Shown: piece after piece, positions 8,493-17,188 of the stretch | Numbering within the stretch: position 1 is the first letter of the stretch | Layout: the number at the start of each line of letters is the position of its first letter | Source: Bacteroidales bacterium UBA3696 | GTDB taxonomy: Bacteria; Bacteroidota; Bacteroidia; Bacteroidales; Paludibacteraceae | DNA: 64,000 nt | Assembly: GCA_002372135.1 (NCBI GenBank) | Contig: DFIN01000033.1 | Span: 40,122 to 104,121 of the forward strand | Direction of reading: 5' to 3' | Position numbers and translations under genes: made by a program | The notes under the pieces: generated by a model | What the model was told of the DNA's origin: nothing | Databases searched by the model: none | The model's input: the letters and a program-made list of their open reading frames with translations, nothing else

Positions 8493-9428
8493 ATGATCAC
8501 AGAAACGCAAATAGAAGAATGGCTTACCATAGGCGAGTCGTTGGTGCTGCCTAAATACCGGACTATTCTCAATGACAAAGCCAATCAAGTAGCCTACGGC
8601 GATATGCTTCGTGATGTCTATTTTCACGCCGACACATTAGACTATAACGAACTGATTAAGCGTATTGCCATGCTCAAGAAGCGTGCCCGCAGTTTGGCAG
8701 CCGGCGAAGCAAAGAACAAAGTCAATACCTTTGTCGTACTATCAGAGGCAATGTTCGAAACGCCTACAGCGCATTTGGACATCGTCAAGAAACTGCAGAG
8801 CGAGAACCGCTTGCCTATTGATACGCAATCACCTGCTCCTCCCCCCCCTACCCCTACTCAACCACGCCCAACTCCGCCTCGCCCTACTCAACCACGTCCC
8901 ACCCCAACCCAACCCTCTCCAACCCGTCCTACACAGCCGCAACCGACACCCGCATCCAACCCGCCACGCCGACCTGTTGATGTACCGTTGTACATGAACC
9001 CCGAAAAAAGCGAAATGTTTGAGCAATTGGTTTTATCGGGCGTGAACAACCGCGAACAAATCATTACAAAAGCCATCCAACGAGCAAAAAGAAAGACGAA
9101 AATTCGCAACAATATCCTGCTGCTCCTTCTCTTCCTCGCAATAGGCGGTATAGGGTACGGGATTTGGTATTGGAAACATGACTCTAAACCCGCCCCCCAA
9201 TCCTCGCCTGACGTGACAGAACAGGAAATGGGCAGACAGTATATTTGTACCGCCAAATCGCTGAAAGTACGCAATGCCCCTACCACCGATAGCGGGGTTA
9301 TCGGCAAACTAACAAAAGGTGAGGAAGTTACCGTTCTGTCAACCGGTCACTCGGGATTTGCCAAAGTGCGCTACAACGGACATATAGGCTATGTCAGCGA
9401 ACAATACATCACCTTATCCCATCAATAA
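8493..9428 (+). CDS. LNDKAN-domain membrane protein with C-terminal SH3b domain
   Basis: A 311-residue protein. Residues 1-110 are homologous to the N-terminus of the preceding protein (LNDKAN at 26-31). A Pro/Thr/Gln-rich linker follows (about 112-160), then a short conserved helical part, one transmembrane segment (NILLLLLFLAIGGIGYGIWY, about 207-226) and a bacterial SH3 domain (about 245-311: SLKVRNAPTTDSGVIGKLTK, then YVSEQY). SH3b domains usually bind peptidoglycan or peptides, so the C-terminus is likely periplasmic and the N-terminus cytoplasmic. A run of eight C at 8841-8848 inside the Pro codons could slip. It is the last gene of the cassette. Confidence 0.7.
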   Translation: MITETQIEEWLTIGESLVLPKYRTILNDKANQVAYGDMLRDVYFHADTLDYNELIKRIAMLKKRARSLAAGEAKNKVNTFVVLSEAMFETPTAHLDIVKKLQSENRLPIDTQSPAPPPPTPTQPRPTPPRPTQPRPTPTQPSPTRPTQPQPTPASNPPRRPVDVPLYMNPEKSEMFEQLVLSGVNNREQIITKAIQRAKRKTKIRNNILLLLLFLAIGGIGYGIWYWKHDSKPAPQSSPDVTEQEMGRQYICTAKSLKVRNAPTTDSGVIGKLTKGEEVTVLSTGHSGFAKVRYNGHIGYVSEQYITLSHQ

Positions 9429-9560
9429 CAAAGAGCCGAAACATAGGCACGCCTGCCCCCAAGACTTCATACATCTGCACACTGATGCTCACAGAATGGG
9501 TTGCTCTGACATTGTAGGTGGCTAATTTTTGCACTTGTAAACGTTTTTTAGCAAATTTAC
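9429..9560. other. Intergenic region, no feature seen
   Basis: It separates the chaperone cassette from the rimP promoter. I see no gene, no clear terminator and no repeat from the families noted elsewhere in the window. Confidence 0.4.
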
Positions 9561-9592
9561 TTGCACACATACCAAAATGCCTGTACTTTTGC
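9561..9592 (+). promoter_or_regulatory. Promoter of the rimP-nusA-infB operon
   Basis: TTG (9561-9563), 20 bases, then TACTTTTGC (9584-9592). This gives a start near 9599 and a leader of about 80 bases before rimP. Confidence 0.75.
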
Positions 9593-9609
9593 GCCCGAAT
9601 TGATTGAAG

Positions 9610-9637
9610 GTGGGGGAGCCGGTAACGGTTCCCCCAC
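9610..9637 (+). promoter_or_regulatory. 12-bp leader hairpin with GUAA tetraloop before rimP
   Basis: Bases 9610-9621 pair with 9626-9637 in a stem of 12 pairs (one G-U) closed by the GNRA-type loop GTAA. It begins about 10 bases after the predicted start of transcription, and no T-run follows, so it is a leader element rather than a terminator. It may stabilise the transcript or mediate control of the nusA operon. Confidence 0.65.
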
Positions 9638-9679
9638 ACTAATACAAAAACAGCAGACAGAACACAAAAAAAACTACCT

Positions 9680-10111
9680 ATGATACAAGAATCCATCATC
9701 CGGCAAATGGTTGCTCCGCTATTGGACCACACACCCTATGAACTAATGACCGTTACCATCAGTAAGGATAACGACATTCTCATTGAGATTGACCAACCGG
9801 GGGCTGTGGATATCGATTTCTGCGCAGAACTGAACCGCCGCCTTGTTGCCGAATTGGATTCCAATCCACTGACTAAGAACGAGGATTACAGCCTCGAAGT
9901 AGGGAGCGTGAGTCTGACCGCCCCTTTCTTGAGCCGCATGCAATATGAAAAGCACCTCGGGCACAACGTGGTGGTTACCGACCGAGACGGCAAACGACAC
10001 AGCGGACAACTCGTCAGCGTGGATGACGAGACATTCACCATCGATGCCGAACAAACCCTCACTTTCCGCTACGACGAAGTAAAACAAACGGTGTATAACA
10101 TCACCTTCTAA
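9680..10111 (+). CDS. rimP: Ribosome maturation factor RimP
   Basis: A 143-residue protein needed for maturation of the 30S subunit. The N-terminal alpha/beta domain includes ILIEIDQPGAVDIDFCAELN, which corresponds to the family motif V-E-I-D ... G-V-x-I-x-D-C. An Sm-like C-terminal domain follows (about 75-143, GHNVVVTDRDGKRHSGQLVS). Its place directly before nusA and infB is the conserved bacterial order. The leader carries the hairpin at 9610-9637. It is slightly shorter than most RimP proteins (about 150-160), which is normal in this phylum. Confidence 0.9.
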   Translation: MIQESIIRQMVAPLLDHTPYELMTVTISKDNDILIEIDQPGAVDIDFCAELNRRLVAELDSNPLTKNEDYSLEVGSVSLTAPFLSRMQYEKHLGHNVVVTDRDGKRHSGQLVSVDDETFTIDAEQTLTFRYDEVKQTVYNITF

Positions 10112-10146
10112 TCATTCCGAACTAATAACGAAAACCACTCAATACA

Positions 10147-11418
10147 ATGGCTAAAAAGCAAGACTCAATCAACTTGATTGACATTTTTTCCGAGTTCAAA
10201 ACGCTCAACAAGATTGACCGTAAGACCTTTATAAACGTTTTGGAAGACTCGTTCCGCTCCGTCATCGCCAAGATGTACGGCTCCGATGCGAACTACGACG
10301 TGATTATCAACCCCGATAAAGGCGACCTTGAGATCTATCACAACCGCCTCATTATGGAAGACGACGATGTGGCCAACGAACAGACACAAATAGCCCTGAG
10401 CGATGCACGCAAACTGGACGAAGAAGCCGAAGTGGGAGAAGAAATAACCGAGAAAGTGGATTTCGCGTCATTCGGCAGACGTATGATACTCAACCTCCGT
10501 CAAACTCTCGCGTCCAAAATACTGGAACTGAAAAAGGAAAATGTCTATCTGCGCTATTCCGGCATGCTCGGACAGATAGTAACCGGCGAACTGGAACAAG
10601 TGTGGAAGAAAGAAATGACCATCAAGGACGAAGAGGGTACCGAACTCTATCTGCCCAAGCAGAACCAAATCCCGTCCGACTACTACCGCAAAGGCGATGT
10701 GGTAAAAGCCATTGTGGCTCAGGTAGATAACAAAAACCAAAACCCGAAGGTTATCCTCTCACGCACCAGCCCGCTCTTCCTGCAACGGCTCTTCGAACAA
10801 GAAGTACCTGAGGTGCACGATGGTCTGATTGCCATCAAAAACATTGCCCGCATCCCGGGCGAGAGAGCCAAAGTGGCAGTAGAGAGTTTTAACGACCGCA
10901 TCGACCCCGTAGGAGCCTGCGTAGGTATCAAAGGTGCGCGTATTCACGGTATCGTGCGCGAACTCAGAAACGAGAATATTGATGTCATCAACTACACATC
11001 CAACACCCAACTCTATATCCAACGTGCACTTGCTCCCGCCAAGATATCGTCCATGAACATCAACGAGGAAGAAAAAAAAGCCGACATCTATCTCAAACCC
11101 GATGAGGTCAGTCTTGCCATCGGTAAAGGCGGCTTCAACATCAAACTTGCCAGCATGCTCACCGGCTACCAAATAGACGTATATCGCGAGATGGACGAAG
11201 AGGATATGGAAGATATCTACCTTGACGAATTCAACGACGAAATCGATCAATGGGTAATTGACGCGCTCAAAAACATCGGTCTGGACACCGCCAAAGCCGT
11301 TTTGGCTCTTCCCAAAGATGAACTCAAACAGCGCGTGGACCTCGAAGATGAAACGGTGGACGAACTTTACCGCGTCCTCGCCGAGGAGTTTGAAGAAGAT
11401 GACCGTCAAGAGGAGTAA
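10147..11418 (+). CDS. nusA: Transcription factor NusA
   Basis: A 423-residue NusA acting in pausing, termination and antitermination with RNA polymerase. An N-terminal polymerase-binding domain (about 1-125) is followed by an S1 domain (about 135-205, including GDVVKAIVAQVDNKNQNP). Two KH domains come next, marked by VGACVGIKGARIHGIVREL (about 257-275) and LAIGKGGFNIKLASMLTG (about 323-340). The C-terminus is highly acidic and ends EEFEEDDRQEE, as in other Bacteroidota; the second repeat region of E. coli NusA is missing. It is 35 bases downstream of rimP and 86 bases upstream of infB, in the same operon. Confidence 0.95.
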   Translation: MAKKQDSINLIDIFSEFKTLNKIDRKTFINVLEDSFRSVIAKMYGSDANYDVIINPDKGDLEIYHNRLIMEDDDVANEQTQIALSDARKLDEEAEVGEEITEKVDFASFGRRMILNLRQTLASKILELKKENVYLRYSGMLGQIVTGELEQVWKKEMTIKDEEGTELYLPKQNQIPSDYYRKGDVVKAIVAQVDNKNQNPKVILSRTSPLFLQRLFEQEVPEVHDGLIAIKNIARIPGERAKVAVESFNDRIDPVGACVGIKGARIHGIVRELRNENIDVINYTSNTQLYIQRALAPAKISSMNINEEEKKADIYLKPDEVSLAIGKGGFNIKLASMLTGYQIDVYREMDEEDMEDIYLDEFNDEIDQWVIDALKNIGLDTAKAVLALPKDELKQRVDLEDETVDELYRVLAEEFEEDDRQEE

Positions 11419-11504
11419 AAGACTCTCTCTTCTCATGAGACAATCATGAAACAGTAACCACGAAGAAAACAAGATAATACTAACGAAGAAAAATCACACA
11501 CACT

Positions 11505-14276
11505 ATGGCTCAAAAACTTATCAAGGCTTGTAAAGAACTCAATATAGGAATGGCAACCGCCATCGAATTCTTCCAAAAGCAAGGTAAGACCATCGCCGCT
11601 GACCCCAATACGCGCATCGACGATGATCTGTACATGCTACTCGTTCAGGCATTCAACAAAGATATGGCTATCAAATTGGAAGCCGACCGTCAAGCACAGG
11701 AACGACAAGAACGCGAAATAGCCAAAAGTGTGTCCATCGAAGACGATAAAAAAGAGCAGGAACGCGTTGAGCGCGCTCGAAGAGAGGCAGAAGAGGCACG
11801 CCTCAAAGCCGAAGCCGAAAAAGCACGCATAGAAGCCGAAAAAGAAGCGCGCCGACTGGCAGAACAGCAAGCCCTCGAAGAAGCAAGACGCAAAGCCGAA
11901 GAGGAAGAAAAACTCGCCCGCGAAAAAGCCCAAGCGGAAGAAGAGGCAAGACGCAAAGCCGAAGAGGAAGAAAAACTCGCCCGCGAAAAAGCCAAAGCCG
12001 AAGCAGAGGAGCAAGCCCGCAAAGCAAAGGAGGCACAAAATGCACAAAATGCTAAACAGGAAGAAAAAAAGGAACCTAAAATTTTCACGCTTCATCCCCA
12101 GACGGCACCGGCACAACCCAAAGTAGTGGGTAAGATAGACCTTGACAGCCTCAATCAGGCCACGCGCCCGCAAAAGAAGTCCAAAGAGGAAAAGAAAAAG
12201 GAACGCGAGGAACGCAAACAAGCGCAAAACAATAACAACAACGGCAATAACAACGGCAAACGCAAACGCGAACGCATCCAACAAAATAAAGTGGATGTGA
12301 ACGATGTGCGCAACCAAAAAAGCAACAAATCGAAAGGCAACAATAAACGCCCCGTCAAAGTCGAAATAGACGACGAAGAAGTACAACGTCAAATCAAGGA
12401 AACACTCAATCGCCTGCAAAGTCAAAAAGGTAAGACACTGACCAGCAAACACAAACGCGACCGCCGTCAATTAGAGCGCGAAAAACTGGCAGAAGAGAAA
12501 GCCGAACAACAGGCTCAATCCACCGTACTCAAACTCACCGAGTTCGTAACAGCCAACGACCTCGCCGTGATGATGAACGTGCCTGTTACCAAAATCATAG
12601 GCACCTGCATGTCGTTAGGTATGATGGTCAGCATCAACCAGCGACTGGATGCCGAAACCATCAACATCGTAGCCGAAGAGTTCGGATTTACCACCGAATA
12701 TGTGGATGCCCAAGTGGTAGAAGACTTGCACCATGATGACGAGACCTACGATGAAGCCGACATAGAGGAACGTTGCCCCATTATCACCGTGATGGGACAC
12801 GTGGACCACGGTAAGACCTCGCTGCTTGACCATATCCGCAACACCAACGTGATTGCCGGCGAGGCGGGCGGCATAACGCAACACATCGGTGCCTACAACG
12901 TGCGTCTGAAGAACGGACGACACCTCACTTTCTTGGACACTCCGGGTCACGAAGCCTTTACCGCTATGCGCGCTCGTGGTGCCAAAGTAACGGATATAGC
13001 CATCATCATCGTGGCAGCCGACGACGGCGTTATGCCACAGACACGAGAAGCTATCTCCCACGCCCAAGCAGCCGGTGTGCCCATGATATTTGCCATCAAC
13101 AAGTGTGATAAACCCGGGGCTAATCCCGAAAAGATAAAAGAAGAACTGGCCAATATGAACCTGCTCGTAGAAGACTGGGGCGGCAAGTACCAAAGCCAGG
13201 ACATCAGTGCCAAGAAAGGTACGGGTGTATATGAACTGTTAGAAAAAGTGCTGCTTGAAGCAGATATGTTGGATCTTAAGGCCAACCCCAAACGCCGCGC
13301 CAAAGGTAGTATTATTGAGTCGTCATTGGACAAGGGGCGCGGCTACGTATCCACCTTGCTCGTCAGCGACGGCACACTGCATATAGGTGATGTCGTTCTT
13401 GCAGGCTCTTACCACGGAAAGGTAAAAGCGATGTTCAACGAGCGCGGACAAAACATAGAACAAGCCCTTCCGGGCGAACCTGCCGTTATTCTGGGTCTGA
13501 ACGGTGCACCTACTGCCGGCGATGAGTTTAACGTCATGCCCTCCGAGCAGGAAGCACGACAAATTGCCAACAAGCGCGAACAACTGCAACGCGAGATGTC
13601 TATCCGCACCAAGAAACATATCGGTTTGGAAGAGATAGGTCGTCGTCTTGCTATCGGTGACTTCAAGGAACTGAACCTCATTGTCAAAGCCGATGTGGAC
13701 GGTTCGGTGGAAGCCTTGAGCGACTCGCTCATCAAACTCTCGACTGAGAACATTCAAGTCAATGTTATTCACAAAGGCGTAGGTGCCATCTCCGACTCGG
13801 ATATCCTATTGGCAGAAGCCTCCGATGCCATTATCATCGGCTTTAATGTGCGCGCCACAGCCACTGCCCGCAAGATGGCGGATACGGCAGAAGTGGATGT
13901 GCGTATCTACAATGTCATCTACGATGCCATCGAAGAAGTCAAAGCCGCTATGGCAGGTATGCTCTCGCCCGAAATAAAGGAGAATGTGACCGCCACGCTT
14001 GAGGTGCTGCAAACCTTCCATATCTCCAAAGTGGGTACCATCGCCGGTTGCGTAGTACGCGAAGGCAAGATCAAACGCCAAAACAAAGTACGCGTCATTC
14101 GCGACGGTATCGTCATCTTCACCGGCGATTTGGCTTCCCTCAAGCATGGCAAGGACGATGTTAAGGAAATGGGTGTGAACCAAGAGTGCGGTGTGAGCAT
14201 CCGCTCCTATAACGACCTTGTAGAAGGCGATATGATTGAAAGTTTTGAAGAAGTGGAAGTGGCAAAAACGTTATAA
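11505..14276 (+). CDS. infB: Translation initiation factor IF-2
   Basis: A 923-residue IF-2 that brings initiator tRNA to the 30S subunit. The long N-terminal region (about 60-330) is a charged, low-complexity Glu/Ala/Arg/Lys helix with an internal duplication of 21 codons. The conserved IF2 N-terminal domain lies at about 345-395, and the GTPase domain starts near 425 with G1 [11 protein letters not shown]3 DTPGH and G4 NKCDK. Domains II-IV follow to the end ([15 protein letters not shown]). The start ATG at 11505 gives the usual first domain ([19 protein letters not shown]). Confidence 0.95.
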   Translation: MAQKLIKACKELNIGMATAIEFFQKQGKTIAADPNTRIDDDLYMLLVQAFNKDMAIKLEADRQAQERQEREIAKSVSIEDDKKEQERVERARREAEEARLKAEAEKARIEAEKEARRLAEQQALEEARRKAEEEEKLAREKAQAEEEARRKAEEEEKLAREKAKAEAEEQARKAKEAQNAQNAKQEEKKEPKIFTLHPQTAPAQPKVVGKIDLDSLNQATRPQKKSKEEKKKEREERKQAQNNNNNGNNNGKRKRERIQQNKVDVNDVRNQKSNKSKGNNKRPVKVEIDDEEVQRQIKETLNRLQSQKGKTLTSKHKRDRRQLEREKLAEEKAEQQAQSTVLKLTEFVTANDLAVMMNVPVTKIIGTCMSLGMMVSINQRLDAETINIVAEEFGFTTEYVDAQVVEDLHHDDETYDEADIEERCPIITVMGHVDHGKTSLLDHIRNTNVIAGEAGGITQHIGAYNVRLKNGRHLTFLDTPGHEAFTAMRARGAKVTDIAIIIVAADDGVMPQTREAISHAQAAGVPMIFAINKCDKPGANPEKIKEELANMNLLVEDWGGKYQSQDISAKKGTGVYELLEKVLLEADMLDLKANPKRRAKGSIIESSLDKGRGYVSTLLVSDGTLHIGDVVLAGSYHGKVKAMFNERGQNIEQALPGEPAVILGLNGAPTAGDEFNVMPSEQEARQIANKREQLQREMSIRTKKHIGLEEIGRRLAIGDFKELNLIVKADVDGSVEALSDSLIKLSTENIQVNVIHKGVGAISDSDILLAEASDAIIIGFNVRATATARKMADTAEVDVRIYNVIYDAIEEVKAAMAGMLSPEIKENVTATLEVLQTFHISKVGTIAGCVVREGKIKRQNKVRVIRDGIVIFTGDLASLKHGKDDVKEMGVNQECGVSIRSYNDLVEGDMIESFEEVEVAKTL
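11883..11993 (+). repeat. Tandem duplication inside infB
   Basis: A 48-bp sequence at 11883-11930 recurs identically at 11946-11993, a period of 63 bp (21 codons). It encodes two copies of an [16 protein letters not shown] helix in the variable N-terminal region of IF-2. The reading frame is kept, so copy number could vary between strains without loss of function. Confidence 0.9.
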
Positions 14277-14297
14277 TTGCATTTTTTTGAAAAAAGT

Positions 14298-14329
14298 TTT
14301 GTCAGAAAGAAAATTAGCCGTACTTTTGC
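14298..14329 (+). promoter_or_regulatory. Promoter of rpmH-rbfA
   Basis: TTTG (14298-14301), 19 bases, TACTTTTGC (14321-14329): a full consensus match. The predicted leader of rpmH is about 88 bases. Confidence 0.8.
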
Positions 14330-14423
14330 ACGCTTTTTTGCGAACAAAGGAGCCTTATATAGTATAAGATAACCGCCGTGAGGCATTCGATAACGCCGTT
14401 ATAGGCATAAAGACTACGAAAAG

Positions 14424-14582
14424 ATGAAACGCACATTCCAACCCTCTCAACGCAAGCGTCGCAACAAACATGGTTTCCGCGAGAGAATGGCTACCGCTAA
14501 CGGTCGCCGCGTATTGGCTGCACGCCGCGCACATGGTCGTAAAAAACTCACCGTTGCCGACGAAGGACGCCACAAGTTCTAA
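14424..14582 (+). CDS. rpmH: Ribosomal protein bL34
   Basis: A 52-residue, very basic protein beginning [20 protein letters not shown] and containing [17 protein letters not shown], the standard bL34 sequence of the 50S subunit. It has its own strong promoter. In many bacteria rpmH sits beside dnaA or rnpA; here it is between infB and rbfA, so the order is rearranged. Confidence 0.97.
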   Translation: MKRTFQPSQRKRRNKHGFRERMATANGRRVLAARRAHGRKKLTVADEGRHKF

Positions 14583-14589
14583 TTGAAAG

Positions 14590-14662
14590 AAGACCGCCTG
14601 CGGCATCTATACGACCGCCATCCGGTACACTTCAGAATAAGGGAGAAAAAGAGCGGTCTTTT
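14590..14662 (+). terminator. Possible terminator or leader hairpin after rpmH
   Basis: AAGACCGC (14590-14597) pairs with GCGGTCTT (14653-14660), followed by TT. The loop of about 55 bases is long for a terminator, so it may only attenuate read-through from rpmH into rbfA. Confidence 0.35.
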
Positions 14663-14729
14663 CCTCCCCCTTTTTGTTTCTTTAATCCAAGGCGTAGCCC
14701 TCTATACCCCTTCAAAATATCTGACCGAT

Positions 14730-15068
14730 ATGCAAACTACACGACAACAAAAAATAGAACGCCTTATTCAGAAGGACCTTTCTGATATTTTCCTGCGCTA
14801 TGCCCGCTCGTTAGGCGGCACGCTCATTTCGGTGAGCGAAGTGCGCATCAGTCCCGACCTATCCATTGCCCACATATACGTGAGCATCTACCCTCAACCC
14901 AAAGTGGCAGACACGATGCAGCGTATTGAAGAAGATACGCACAAACTGCGGGGCGAACTGGGCAACCTCGAACGCCACCAACTGCGCATCATACCCGAGT
15001 TGCATTTCCATTTGGACGAGACGTTGGACCGAATGGAGCACATCGACTCACTGCTCAAACACGAATAG
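14730..15068 (+). CDS. rbfA: Ribosome-binding factor A
   Basis: A 112-residue RbfA, a KH-fold factor that helps mature the 5' end of 16S rRNA in the small subunit. The start is the ATG at 14730 (MQTTRQQKIERLIQKDLSDI); an in-frame TTG near 14583 would add about 49 residues unlike the family. The core motif ISVSEVRISPDLSIAHIYVS (about 30-49) and the C-terminal LRIIPELHFHLDETLDRMEH are typical. It follows infB and rpmH and is 18 bases ahead of the permease gene. Confidence 0.92.
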   Translation: MQTTRQQKIERLIQKDLSDIFLRYARSLGGTLISVSEVRISPDLSIAHIYVSIYPQPKVADTMQRIEEDTHKLRGELGNLERHQLRIIPELHFHLDETLDRMEHIDSLLKHE

Positions 15069-15086
15069 AAGCCCCCTCCTAACGCT

Positions 15087-16298
15087 TTGACCTCGGCTCT
15101 TTTTATAGCGCGAAGATACCTCTTCTCCCCCAAGAGCCACAATGCCATCAACATTGTGAGCGGAGTGAGTGCCGCTGCCGTAATGGTGGTTACAGCAGCT
15201 ATGGTGTGCGTGATGAGCGTCATGAACGGGTTTGAACAGGTAGTGGAACGCCTGTTTTCGCATTTCGACCCCGAATTGCGTATCGAAGTCGTGGAGGGTA
15301 AGTTCTTTTCATGCGATACCGAAGCCTTTGACCGCGTGCGCGCATTACCCGAAGTGGCAGTATTTGCCGAAACCATCGAAGAAACGGCTTTGATAGAGTT
15401 TGACGACAAGCAACAGCCTGCCACCCTCAAAGGAGTGGATACGGAGTTTGAGCAACTCACCTGCATTGACAGTATTCTTATTGATGGTCAATACATCATT
15501 CATGACGGAGCCTTTGAACGAACGGTGATGGGGCAAGGATTAGCCGCGCAAATGGGTATTGGTGCCCATTTCGTCAAGCCCATCCATCTCTATGCTCCCA
15601 AACGTGACCAACGGGTCAACCTCATGCGTCCCGACGAGAGTTTTGAGCAAGCCACTTGCTTCATTTCCGGCATCTTTGCCGTCAATCAAGCCAAGTATGA
15701 CGATGGGATGATGCTTGTTTCCTTGCCGTTGGCACAACGTCTTTTTCACTATGCCCCCCATCAGGTAACTGCCGTGGAACTGAAACTGACGCCTACAAGT
15801 ACCCTTCCCCAGACTCAAAAGCAGATACACCAAATCCTCGGCGACTCGTTCAGCGTGCTCAATCGATACGAACAGCAGGCATCGTTCTTTAGAATGGTGC
15901 ATATTGAAAAACTGCTGACGACTATCCTTTTGGTTTTCATTCTTCTCATAGCCTCTTTTAACTTGATTGGTTCACTTTCCATGCTCATTATTGACAAGCA
16001 AAACGACATTCGCACCCTCTCCTATTTAGGGGCAGACCTTCCACTCATACGCCGTATCTTCCTCTTTGAAGGATGGCTTATCTCGTCCATCGGCGCTGTG
16101 GCAGGAATAGTACTCGGCGTGGCTCTATGTCTGTCGCAGGAGCATTTTGGATGGCTAAAAATGGGGAACGGGGCAGAATATATATTGAGTGCCTACCCGG
16201 TGGCACTGCAATGGAGCGATGTAGCCATAGTTCTGCTGCTGGTATTGGCTATCGGTTGGGTTGTGGCATGGATTCCCGCTAAAAAAATAGAGCCATGA
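15087..16298 (+). CDS. LolC/LolE-type ABC permease (FtsX fold)
   Basis: A 403-residue inner-membrane permease of the MacB/LolCE type. The likely start is TTG at 15087 (TSALFIARRYLFSPKSHNAI), which matches the family N-terminus; no suitable ATG exists upstream. It has one N-terminal transmembrane helix (about 22-45), a large periplasmic domain (about 46-265), and an FtsX domain with three helices toward the C-terminus. Family members release lipoproteins toward the outer membrane with a LolD ATPase, which is not in this window. Its stop overlaps the next start by ATGA. Confidence 0.85.
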   Translation: MTSALFIARRYLFSPKSHNAINIVSGVSAAAVMVVTAAMVCVMSVMNGFEQVVERLFSHFDPELRIEVVEGKFFSCDTEAFDRVRALPEVAVFAETIEETALIEFDDKQQPATLKGVDTEFEQLTCIDSILIDGQYIIHDGAFERTVMGQGLAAQMGIGAHFVKPIHLYAPKRDQRVNLMRPDESFEQATCFISGIFAVNQAKYDDGMMLVSLPLAQRLFHYAPHQVTAVELKLTPTSTLPQTQKQIHQILGDSFSVLNRYEQQASFFRMVHIEKLLTTILLVFILLIASFNLIGSLSMLIIDKQNDIRTLSYLGADLPLIRRIFLFEGWLISSIGAVAGIVLGVALCLSQEHFGWLKMGNGAEYILSAYPVALQWSDVAIVLLLVLAIGWVVAWIPAKKIEP

Positions 16299-17188
16299 AC
16301 GAAGAACAGATACGCCGCCGCTACCGCAGTTATCTTCGTATGGAACGAGGATTGACCGCCAATTCGGTAGCCGCATACGAACAGGATTTGGACAAACTTT
16401 TTGCCTATTGCTCCCAACATTCCATTGACGCTACACAAGCCACTTATGACGACTTGCAAGCGTTTGTATATGCACAATTTGATGCGTCGTCCAATTCGCG
16501 CAGCCAAGCTCGTATATTAAGCGGAGTACGCTCGTTCTATCGTTTTCTGCTTTATCACAACTATCGGGACGACGACCCGTCCGAACTGCTGGAATCGCCC
16601 CGTCGCGAACAGCATTTGCCGGAAGTGCTCACTCTTGAGGAGGTGAACAGGTTAGTGGAAGCCGTTGACCTGAGTAAGGACGAGGGGCATCGCAACCGAG
16701 CTATTTTGGAAATGCTGTACGGCAGCGGTCTTCGAGTGAGCGAACTGGTCGGACTGCAACTTTCGGATATGTACCGCGAAGAAGGGTACTTACTGGTACG
16801 AGGCAAGGGGAATAAACAACGCCTCGTTCCCATTTCTCCCGAAGCCGATAAATGGTTCGGCTATTGGCTGGAAGACCGCAGCCACTTGGACATCAAGCCC
16901 GAGTTTGCAGACATCGCCTTCCTCAACCACTACGGACGGCAACTGACCCGCGCCATGATCTTTACCATCATCCGCCGGTTGGCAGAAACAGCGGGAATCC
17001 ATAAGACGATATCGCCTCATACGTTGCGCCATTCGTTTGCCACCCACCTGCTCCAAAATGGTGCCGATTTGCGGATTATTCAACAACTGCTCGGACATGA
17101 GAGTATCACCACCACCGAACTCTATACCCACATGGATATACAAGATTTGCGCAAAGCCATCTTAAAGTACCATCCTGCCAATCAATGA
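16295..17188 (+). CDS. xerD: Tyrosine recombinase XerD
   Basis: A 297-residue site-specific recombinase with an N-terminal SAM-like core-binding domain (about 1-90) and a catalytic domain. Catalytic residues are visible: Arg in YGSGLRVSELVGL (about 146-158), Lys in GKGNKQRLVP, the HTLRHSFATHLL box, His in LLGHESITTT and the Tyr in ELYTHM. Length and motifs fit the chromosomal XerD that resolves dimers with XerC at dif. It is the only tyrosine recombinase in the window, so it is a conceivable but unproven partner for the inverted sites of elements A and B. It overlaps both neighbours by ATGA. Confidence 0.9.
   Translation: MNEEQIRRRYRSYLRMERGLTANSVAAYEQDLDKLFAYCSQHSIDATQATYDDLQAFVYAQFDASSNSRSQARILSGVRSFYRFLLYHNYRDDDPSELLESPRREQHLPEVLTLEEVNRLVEAVDLSKDEGHRNRAILEMLYGSGLRVSELVGLQLSDMYREEGYLLVRGKGNKQRLVPISPEADKWFGYWLEDRSHLDIKPEFADIAFLNHYGRQLTRAMIFTIIRRLAETAGIHKTISPHTLRHSFATHLLQNGADLRIIQQLLGHESITTTELYTHMDIQDLRKAILKYHPANQ

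Noticed and set aside
9429..9560. A tRNA or small RNA between the chaperone cassette and rimP
   Set aside because: No cloverleaf arms, GTTCRA motif or promoter/terminator pair could be found.
16295..17188. XerD as a dedicated invertase for elements A and B
   Set aside because: Its sequence and operon position are those of the housekeeping recombinase, and the site arms do not look like a dif site. Kept only as a possibility in the text.
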